Assembly (NCBI RefSeq): GCF_900142675.1 | Contig: NZ_FRBS01000001.1 | Span: 310,001-374,000 of the forward strand | Source: Shouchella rhizosphaerae | Lineage (GTDB): Bacteria > Bacillota > Bacilli > Bacillales > Bacillaceae_D | Direction: 5' to 3' | DNA length: 64,000 nt | Part shown: positions 56,871 through 64,000 of the stretch, piece by piece | How positions within the stretch are numbered: the stretch's first letter is position 1 | How the letters are laid out: each line of letters begins with the position of its first letter | Program-made: the position numbers and the translations under genes | The notes under the pieces: generated by a model | Told to the model about the DNA's origin: nothing | What the model saw: only the letters and a program-made list of their open reading frames with translations | Database searches by the model: none

Positions 56871-57349
56871 TTGATGTGGAATTAAATGATGAAGGGCAGT
56901 TTCTTTCAAGCGAGCAATTGCAACTAGTTAAAGACGTGCTAAACCATGCTGCGCAAGAAGTGAGCTTGTCCCAGCAAAGCGAAGTGTCGGTGACATTTAC
57001 TACGGAAGAGGACATTCACGAGTTAAACCGCGAACATCGAGGGATTGACCGCCCGACGGATGTACTGTCATTTGCTTTAAATGATGAAACAGGCGATTTT
57101 GATCCAACCTTTCATGAGGAGCTGGGCTTACCTAATTTGTTAGGGGACATCGTCATTTCAGTCCCCCATGTCGAGAGGCAGGCTGCTGATTATGGCCATT
57201 CGTTTGAACGGGAACTTGCTTTTCTTGTTGTTCATGGCTTTCTTCATTTGCTTGGCTACGACCATATGAACGAGGAAGAGGAAAAGCAAATGTTTACTAA
57301 ACAAGAGGAGATTTTACAATCCTATGGGCTTGGGAGATCGGAATCATAA
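56867..57349 (+). CDS. ybeY: Endoribonuclease YbeY (rRNA maturation factor)
   Basis: A 160-residue zinc metalloprotein for 16S rRNA 3' end processing and 70S quality control. The metal motif is VHGFLHLLGYDHMNEEEE (three His), preceded by RPTDVLSFALND. The ATG overlaps the pgpH stop by 4 bp and the 3' end overlaps dgkA. Confidence 0.96.
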   Translation: MIDVELNDEGQFLSSEQLQLVKDVLNHAAQEVSLSQQSEVSVTFTTEEDIHELNREHRGIDRPTDVLSFALNDETGDFDPTFHEELGLPNLLGDIVISVPHVERQAADYGHSFERELAFLVVHGFLHLLGYDHMNEEEEKQMFTKQEEILQSYGLGRSES

Positions 57350-57713
57350 AGGAATCCGCCGCTTTTTGCATTCGTTCCGTTATGCAAGCGCAGGGCTCAT
57401 TGATGTCATTAAGCATGAGCAAAACATGCGTATCCACTTAATTAGTGGGGCGGTTGTATTGATTGCTGCTTGGGCGTTGTCTGTTTCCATTGAGCGGTGG
57501 CTCGTGCTTTTGCTTGTGGTCGGCGGTGTATTGTCATTGGAAGTGATGAATACGGCAATTGAACGTACCGTCGACTTAGTGACGGAAGAATACCGCCCTT
57601 TAGCAAAGCGTGCAAAAGACATTGCTGCCGCCAGTGTGTTCGTGTTCTGTATCTTTGCTGCGGTAATAGGAGTGATGATCTTTTTTCCGTACTTGCTCGA
57701 ATTATTCCAGTAA
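57324..57713 (+). CDS. dgkA: Undecaprenol/diacylglycerol kinase
   Basis: A 129-residue three-span kinase. The signature LSLEVMNTAIERTVDLVTEE is intact. In Gram-positive bacteria it phosphorylates undecaprenol for the lipid carrier of cell wall synthesis. The ATG at 57324, after AAGAGGAG, lies inside ybeY with 26 bp overlap. Confidence 0.95.
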   Translation: MGLGDRNHKGIRRFLHSFRYASAGLIDVIKHEQNMRIHLISGAVVLIAAWALSVSIERWLVLLLVVGGVLSLEVMNTAIERTVDLVTEEYRPLAKRAKDIAAASVFVFCIFAAVIGVMIFFPYLLELFQ

Positions 57714-59034
<1,321 letters not shown>

Positions 59035-59040
59035 CTGGGA

Positions 59041-59082
59041 AAACAATGGGTTCAAACTGGGCGTTTGACCATTGTTTTTTTA
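59041..59082 (+). terminator. Terminator after era
   Basis: Arms AACAATGG and CCATTGTT with inner pairing TCAAAC/GTTTGA are followed by seven T residues. Confidence 0.88.
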
Positions 59083-59233
59083 TGTCGCCTGATTTATGAT
59101 TAAACAAACAATCTGATAAAATTAACCAAATTAAAAAAGTCAAGCGCAGGCAATTAACAATATTTCCATCGAATGGGCGATGCGGATAAGGGAATGATAC
59201 AACCGAAGACTTAAGGAGAGGGAGGCGTTTAAC

Positions 59234-59377
59234 ATGCTTGTTCTAACATGGAAAGTGTTTTCGCAAACGGGCAACGTTGAAACATACCTGCTTCATAAAG
59301 AGTTGGAGCGGGACATGGAAGTGCAAGACGAAACGGCTTATGAACCAGATGATTTATCGGATTCAACCTTATCTTAA
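59234..59377 (+). CDS. yqzL: YqzL family small protein
   Basis: A 47-residue acidic protein, MLVLTWKVFSQTGNVETYLL followed by a tail rich in D and E. It matches the conserved YqzL family between era and recO in bacilli, where its function is unknown. The ATG has GGAGAGGGAGG. Confidence 0.9.
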   Translation: MLVLTWKVFSQTGNVETYLLHKELERDMEVQDETAYEPDDLSDSTLS

Positions 59378-59405
59378 ATCCTGTTGCTTGCTGTAAGGAT
59401 GGACC

Positions 59406-60176
59406 ATGTTAAAAAAACAAGATGCAATCGTGCTAAAATCAATTGATTACGGCGAAACGAATAAAATCGTAACTCTTTTTACAAAAGAAGACGGCAAACT
59501 TGCTGTTTTGGCGAAGGGGGCAAAAAAGCCTAACAGTCGCTTTGCCGCTGTCACACAGCCGTTTGTTTATGGAAGTTACTTATATTTTCAAGGAAACGGT
59601 CTTCCCTCTTTAAGCCAGGGGGAGGCCGTCGATTCATTTAAAGAACTACAATTTGATATCGTTAAATCGGCTTATGCGGCTTATATAACGGAACTTGTCG
59701 ACAAACTGACGGAAGAGCGCAAACCGACGTTCTTTTTATTTGATTGGCTTCTGCTGGCGTTGCGGCAAATCAACACCGGACAAGACGCGGAAATAATTGC
59801 ACGAATCATGGATATGAAGATGCTTCCACTAGCTGGAGCAAAACCGGAGCTAGATTGCTGTGCCTGTTGCCGCTCGGAGACCCGTGATCCTGTTGCTTTT
59901 TCAGTTGCTTATGCTGGTTTTTTGTGCAGGAATTGTATTCATAAAGACGAGCGCGCTTTCCCAATCACTCTACCATTTGCCAAGTTGTTTCGAGTGCTTT
60001 ATTACGTCGATTTGACGAAAGTAGGCACCATTTCTGTGAAAGCTGAAACGAAGCGGCGGTTAGAATGGATGATCCGCACCTACTACGATGAGTATGTGGG
60101 GGTACAGTTAAAAGCGCGCCGCTTTATTAGCCAACTAGACAAAATTGGCGGCTTAAGCAGTGACGTTGACAAGTAG
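59406..60176 (+). CDS. recO: DNA repair protein RecO
   Basis: A 256-residue recombination mediator of the RecFOR pathway. The N-terminal OB fold starts DAIVLKSIDYGETNKIVTLF; the zinc site is CCACC with CRNC (about residues 150-180). It lies between yqzL and glyQ. A consensus promoter for glyQS overlaps its stop codon. Confidence 0.94.
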   Translation: MLKKQDAIVLKSIDYGETNKIVTLFTKEDGKLAVLAKGAKKPNSRFAAVTQPFVYGSYLYFQGNGLPSLSQGEAVDSFKELQFDIVKSAYAAYITELVDKLTEERKPTFFLFDWLLLALRQINTGQDAEIIARIMDMKMLPLAGAKPELDCCACCRSETRDPVAFSVAYAGFLCRNCIHKDERAFPITLPFAKLFRVLYYVDLTKVGTISVKAETKRRLEWMIRTYYDEYVGVQLKARRFISQLDKIGGLSSDVDK

Positions 60177-60194
60177 GGGGAGCAAGCGTATAAT
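60166..60194 (+). promoter_or_regulatory. Consensus sigma-A promoter of glyQS
   Basis: TTGACA (60166-60171) and TATAAT (60189-60194) with a 17-bp spacer: a perfect consensus promoter. It overlaps the last codons and stop of recO. Confidence 0.93.
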
Positions 60195-60201
60195 GTGGAT
60201 A

Positions 60202-60455
60202 CGATTATAGGTGCAGTGACGGAAAAAAACAGCATTTGCCGTCTGGTTTGTAGCGACTTTGGGAGGGTGGAAGCCAAAGAGCCAGAAAATGTTGGAGGCG
60301 CTTCCTGAGCACATTCGGAAGAAAGAGATTAGACGCTTATATGAAGTTGAGGCCTCTCAGGCTGATGTCCGAGGCGCACTTAAGCGTTTAATAAGTAGGG
60401 TGGAACCGCGGGTGAACCTCGTCCCTACGCCAATAGGCGTAGGGGCGCTTTTTTG
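60202..60455 (+). promoter_or_regulatory. Glycine T-box leader of glyQS
   Basis: The T-box core AGGGTGGAACCGCGGG (60397-60412) is followed by a terminator stem (60423-60444) and TTTTTT. Stem I can be drawn with GTGC/GCAC at the base, an AGTGA kink-turn element and an apical hairpin CTTTGG/CCAAAG. A specifier loop places GGC at 60297-60299, the glycine codon. The T-box UGGA pairs with the UCCA end of tRNA-Gly. Uncharged tRNA-Gly would therefore permit readthrough into glyQS. The whole stretch 60177-60487 is this leader plus promoter. Confidence 0.93.
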
Positions 60456-60487
60456 TCTTCTACGCTGAAAAAGGAGGAAGTTGATCA

Positions 60488-61375
60488 ATGAATGTACAAA
60501 CAATGATTTTAACGCTCCAATCATTCTGGGCGAAACAAAATTGCATTATTTTAAATGCGTATGACACCGAAAAAGGGGCAGGCACGATGAGCCCCCATAC
60601 GTTGTTGCGCACCATTGGCCCAGAGCCTTGGAATGTTGCGTATGTGGAGCCATCCCGACGTCCTGCTGATGGGCGTTATGGTGAAAACCCGAACCGGCTT
60701 TACCAACACCACCAGTTTCAAGTCATTATGAAGCCGTCTCCATTGAACATCCAAGAGTTATATTTGGATAGTCTTCGGGCATTAGGCATCGATCCTTTAA
60801 AACATGACATTCGGTTCGTAGAAGACAACTGGGAAAACCCAACGCTCGGGTGTGCGGGCCTCGGCTGGGAAGTATGGCTAGATGGGATGGAAATTACCCA
60901 ATTTACGTATTTCCAGCAAGTAGGCGGCATGGAGGCCAATCCTGTTTCTGCAGAGATTACTTATGGATTAGAACGATTGGCCACATATATACAAGATAAA
61001 GAAAATGTATTTGACTTGGAGTGGGTCGAAGGGTTCACCTATGGCGATATCTTTTTACAGCCAGAGTATGAACATTCTACGTATACATTCGAAGTTTCTG
61101 ATGTAGATATGTTGTTTGATTTATTTTCTACTTATGAAAAAGAAGCAGAAAGAGCGCTAGCCCGCGATCTTGTTTTTCCTGCGTATGACTATATTTTAAA
61201 ATGCTCCCATAGCTTTAACTTGCTTGATGCTCGGGGCGCCATTTCCGTAACAGAAAGAACCGGCTATATTGCCCGGGTTCGCACACTCGCTCGAAAAGCG
61301 GCGCGCAAGTACTATGAAGAGAGAGAAAAGCTTGGCTTTCCTATGCTTAAAAAGGAGGACGCCCACGATGAATAA
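60488..61375 (+). CDS. glyQ: Glycyl-tRNA synthetase alpha subunit
   Basis: A 295-residue class II synthetase catalytic subunit of the heterotetrameric type. It has the family-specific [18 protein letters not shown], the motif 2 region, and [16 protein letters not shown] near the end. ATG 60488 follows AAAAGGAGG, and the end overlaps glyS by 8 bp. Confidence 0.97.
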   Translation: MNVQTMILTLQSFWAKQNCIILNAYDTEKGAGTMSPHTLLRTIGPEPWNVAYVEPSRRPADGRYGENPNRLYQHHQFQVIMKPSPLNIQELYLDSLRALGIDPLKHDIRFVEDNWENPTLGCAGLGWEVWLDGMEITQFTYFQQVGGMEANPVSAEITYGLERLATYIQDKENVFDLEWVEGFTYGDIFLQPEYEHSTYTFEVSDVDMLFDLFSTYEKEAERALARDLVFPAYDYILKCSHSFNLLDARGAISVTERTGYIARVRTLARKAARKYYEEREKLGFPMLKKEDAHDE

Positions 61376-63449
61376 GCCATTTTTACTTGAACTAGGATTG
61401 GAGGAGTTACCGGCTCGTTTTGTTACGCCTTCCATTACACAGCTCGCTGAAAAAGTGCAAGCATGGCTTGATGATAAAGGCCTTTCGTACGGAGAAATCC
61501 ACTCTTACGCTACGCCAAGAAGGCTGGCTATACTCGTTGAAGATTTGGCGGACCGGCAGCCTGATATACATGATGAATCGAGAGGGCCTGCCTTAAAAAT
61601 TGCCAAAGACGAAAGCGGCGCTTGGACAAAAGCGGCGCTTGGATTTGCGAAAGGACAAGGAGTAGAAACGAGCCAGCTGGAAATAAAAGCGGTAAATGGC
61701 ACTGATTATGTGTTTGCCAAAACACATAAAAAGGGTGAAAAAACAAGCGTGCTATTGCCGGAACTTAAAGAATTGATTTCGGGCTTAACATTTCCAAAAA
61801 GCATGCGTTGGAACACCTACTCCCTTCGCTATGCTCGGCCGATCCAGTGGCTTGTCGCTCTCTATGGCGAGGACGTCATTCCTTTTTCAATTAACGGTAT
61901 CGAAACAGGTCGAAACACGACTGGACACCGTTTTTTAGGGGCTGACTTTCCATTAGACAATCCAATCGAGTATGCGGACGCCCTGAAACGTCAATATGTC
62001 ATTGCCGATGCTGAAGAGCGAAAAGCAGCGATTGTAAGTCAGTTAAAGCAAATGGAGGAAGAGCATAGCTGGGTTGTGCCAATAGATGAAGCGCTTCTTG
62101 AAGAAGTGACACAATTAGTCGAGTATCCAACTGCGCTATCAGGCTCATTTGACGATTCGTTTTTAGCTTTGCCGAAAGAAGTATTAATTACAACGATGCG
62201 TGAACATCAGCGTTATTTTCCAGTAGAAGCGAAAGATGGCCGTTTGCTTCCGTACTTTATTACAGTGCGAAACGGAAATGAAGAATATATTGAAAATGTC
62301 GCCAAGGGCAATGAAAAAGTGTTGCGTGCTCGCTTGTCTGATGCTGCCTTTTTTTATCATGAAGACCAAAAGATTTCTCTTCAGGCAGCAAACGCTAAAC
62401 TAGACAACATCGTTTTTCATGAAGCGATTGGTACAATGGGCGAAAAGGTAGCCCGTATCGGCGAATTGTCCAAATGGCTTGCAGGTGAGGCGAACTTGGG
62501 TGCCCAAGAAAGGCAAACAGTGGAGCGTGCTGCCGCTATTGCCAAGTTCGACCTTGTGACTTACATGGTTGGCGAATTCCCAGAACTACAAGGAAGAATG
62601 GGTCAGGAATATGCGGAAAAAGCAGGAGAGACCCCTCAAGTAGCGAAAGCGATTTATGAGCAGTACTTGCCTCGCTATGCAGGGGACAAAGTGCCTGAAA
62701 CTGAAGCGGGTGCAGTGTTGGCGCTTGCCGACAAACTCGATACGGTCGTCTCTTGTTTTTCCATTGGCTTAATCCCCACTGGCTCACAAGATCCGTATGC
62801 GTTGCGCCGCCAAGCAACGGGGATCATCCACATTCTTCTCCAAACTGAAATGCCTTTGACACTTGAAAACATGGCTGTTCATGCGCTTGATTCCATTGCA
62901 AAAAAAGGGTTTATGACAGAAAAAGTCGAAACGACCAAGCAGGAATTAATCAGCTTTTTTGCGAATCGCTTGAAGCATGTCATGCTAGAAGCTGGCTTTC
63001 GCTATGATATTGTTGATGCGGTGCTTGCCGCTCCGCTTGTCGATGTTTATACGATGTTCGCCAAGGCAAGGCTGTTAACTGAACGTGCGGAAGACCGGGA
63101 GTTTAAAGAAGTGACCGAAAGCTTGAGTCGTGTCACAAATTTGGCTAAAAAAGCGCCAAAAGGTGTTTTCGTTTCCGAAAATCTGTTTGAAAATGAAACG
63201 GAGTCACGCTTGCTTGCTGCTACGCTAGAGGTCGAGTTCGGCTTGGCTGAGGCTTGGAAGGTCAAAGATGCGTATGCCGCTTATCAAGCGTTGGCTCAGT
63301 GTCGTGCCACGATCAACACGTTCTTTGACCATACGATGGTGATGGCTGACAATGAAGCCACTCGCAATAATCGCCTTGCGCTGCTTGACCGATTGGCGAA
63401 ATCAATCCAGTCCTATGCTGATTTTCAAAAGATCGTCTTCTCGGCCTAA
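61368..63449 (+). CDS. glyS: Glycyl-tRNA synthetase beta subunit
   Basis: A 693-residue subunit that binds tRNA. It starts [19 protein letters not shown], has [11 protein letters not shown], an HD-like central domain, and a C-terminal anticodon-binding domain. ATG 61368 has AAAGGAGG; upstream in-frame codons lie within glyQ. Confidence 0.97.
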   Translation: MNKPFLLELGLEELPARFVTPSITQLAEKVQAWLDDKGLSYGEIHSYATPRRLAILVEDLADRQPDIHDESRGPALKIAKDESGAWTKAALGFAKGQGVETSQLEIKAVNGTDYVFAKTHKKGEKTSVLLPELKELISGLTFPKSMRWNTYSLRYARPIQWLVALYGEDVIPFSINGIETGRNTTGHRFLGADFPLDNPIEYADALKRQYVIADAEERKAAIVSQLKQMEEEHSWVVPIDEALLEEVTQLVEYPTALSGSFDDSFLALPKEVLITTMREHQRYFPVEAKDGRLLPYFITVRNGNEEYIENVAKGNEKVLRARLSDAAFFYHEDQKISLQAANAKLDNIVFHEAIGTMGEKVARIGELSKWLAGEANLGAQERQTVERAAAIAKFDLVTYMVGEFPELQGRMGQEYAEKAGETPQVAKAIYEQYLPRYAGDKVPETEAGAVLALADKLDTVVSCFSIGLIPTGSQDPYALRRQATGIIHILLQTEMPLTLENMAVHALDSIAKKGFMTEKVETTKQELISFFANRLKHVMLEAGFRYDIVDAVLAAPLVDVYTMFAKARLLTERAEDREFKEVTESLSRVTNLAKKAPKGVFVSENLFENETESRLLAATLEVEFGLAEAWKVKDAYAAYQALAQCRATINTFFDHTMVMADNEATRNNRLALLDRLAKSIQSYADFQKIVFSA

Positions 63450-63476
63450 GATTATTGGCACTGGCTTAAAAAAGAG

Positions 63477-64000
63477 GTGAGTCCAATCGAATTATCAACT
63501 AGGCAACAGCAAATCGTCGATATTGTAAAGGAAAATGGCCCAATTACCGGCGAACACATTGCAGAACGTCTATCCTTAACGAGGGCGACTCTACGTCCAG
63601 ACTTGGCTATTTTAACAATGGCCGGGTTCCTGGACGCCCGGCCTCGGGTAGGCTACTTTTATACGGGGAAAAGTGAAAGCCCCGTTCTTGCCGATAAACT
63701 CCAGGAAATCAAAGTTCACCATTATCAATCGAGGCCCGTTTTAATTGAGCAATCAGCTTCTGTATACGAAGCGATTTGCACGATGTTCTTAGAAGATGTA
63801 GGCACACTTTTTATTGTTGATAGCGATGCAACATTGGTTGGAGTCGCTTCTCGAAAAGACTTGCTACGGGCAAGCATGGGCGGACAGTCGATTGAGTCTA
63901 TTCCTGTGAGTGTCATTATGACGCGAATGCCAAACATTACGATGTGTGAAAAGGATGATTCGGTAATTGAAGTCGCACAAAAGCTCATCTCCCGGCAAAT
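63477..64000 (+). CDS. ccpN: Transcriptional repressor CcpN (3' truncated by window)
   Basis: The first 174 codons of a repressor of gluconeogenesis genes (gapB, pckA in B. subtilis). An N-terminal helix-turn-helix (GEHIAERLSLTRATLRPDLA) is followed by two CBS-domain regions (VGTLFIVDSDATLVGVASRKD). It follows glyS as in B. subtilis. I chose GTG 63477, but that codon lies within the AAGAGGTGA ribosome site, so a rare start such as ATC 63486 is conceivable. Confidence 0.9.
   Translation, partial: MSPIELSTRQQQIVDIVKENGPITGEHIAERLSLTRATLRPDLAILTMAGFLDARPRVGYFYTGKSESPVLADKLQEIKVHHYQSRPVLIEQSASVYEAICTMFLEDVGTLFIVDSDATLVGVASRKDLLRASMGGQSIESIPVSVIMTRMPNITMCEKDDSVIEVAQKLISRQ

Noticed and set aside
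60259-60468. 69-codon plus-strand ORF in the glyQS leader
   Set aside because: It lies wholly within the T-box structure and its sequence is explained by the RNA elements.

Overview
The window is ordinary core chromosome of a Gram-positive, endospore-forming member of the Bacillaceae. Evidence is the sporulation genes (spoIIP, gpr, yqfC, yqfD, sda), the comE competence locus, Bacillus-type CIRCE, T-box and TPP elements, and gene order that largely follows the Bacillus subtilis yqe/yqf region. A complete seven-gene Mrp Na+/H+ antiporter operon next to a betaine transporter fits an alkaliphilic or salt-tolerant species; Shouchella (Bacillus) clausii or a relative is my inference, not something the sequence proves. 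I see no tRNA, rRNA, CRISPR array, insertion sequence, prophage or defence island.

Layout. 1-5.5 kb: assimilatory nitrate reduction (nasB partial, nasC, MFS nitrate transporter). 5.6-9.1 kb, mostly minus strand: BCCT betaine transporter, ThiD under a TPP riboswitch, HU, and one plus-strand small WYL-like gene with a LexA box inside its promoter. 9.4-15.2 kb, minus: mrpABCDEFG. 15.3-16.2 kb: a frameshifted small membrane-protein gene, then sda with two DnaA boxes upstream. 16.2-22.1 kb, plus: yqeG-yqeH-aroE-yqeI-nadD-yqeK-rsfS-cvfB-yqeM. 22.2-26.6 kb: comER (minus) and comEA-comEB-comEC (plus). 26.7-31.7 kb: yqzM, holA, rpsT, gpr, spoIIP, yqxA.

31.8-43.0 kb: lepA, hemW, then the class I heat-shock operon hrcA-grpE-dnaK-dnaJ-prmA-rsmE-mtaB behind a perfect CIRCE. 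43.1-48.1 kb: a methyltransferase, a glutamate/dicarboxylate-type symporter, deoC, an aldo/keto reductase and a Na/Pi cotransporter. 48.2-52.1 kb: rpsU, yqeY and a flotillin operon (nfeD-floA-hypothetical) with a sigma-W-type promoter. 52.2-59.0 kb: yqfC-yqfD-phoH-pgpH-ybeY-dgkA-cdd-era. 59.2-64 kb: yqzL, recO, T-box-controlled glyQ-glyS, and the 5' part of ccpN.

Genes are packed tightly, with many 1-8 bp overlaps and frequent GTG/TTG starts. Several small genes (sda, yqzM, yqzL, the broken membrane ORF) and the partial ccpN were found by reading the bases directly. No wholly new multi-gene system is evident. The best leads are regulatory or small-protein scale: the SOS-controlled WYL-like gene, the sda/DnaA arrangement, the frameshifted ORF, and the riboswitch placed directly behind the HU gene.
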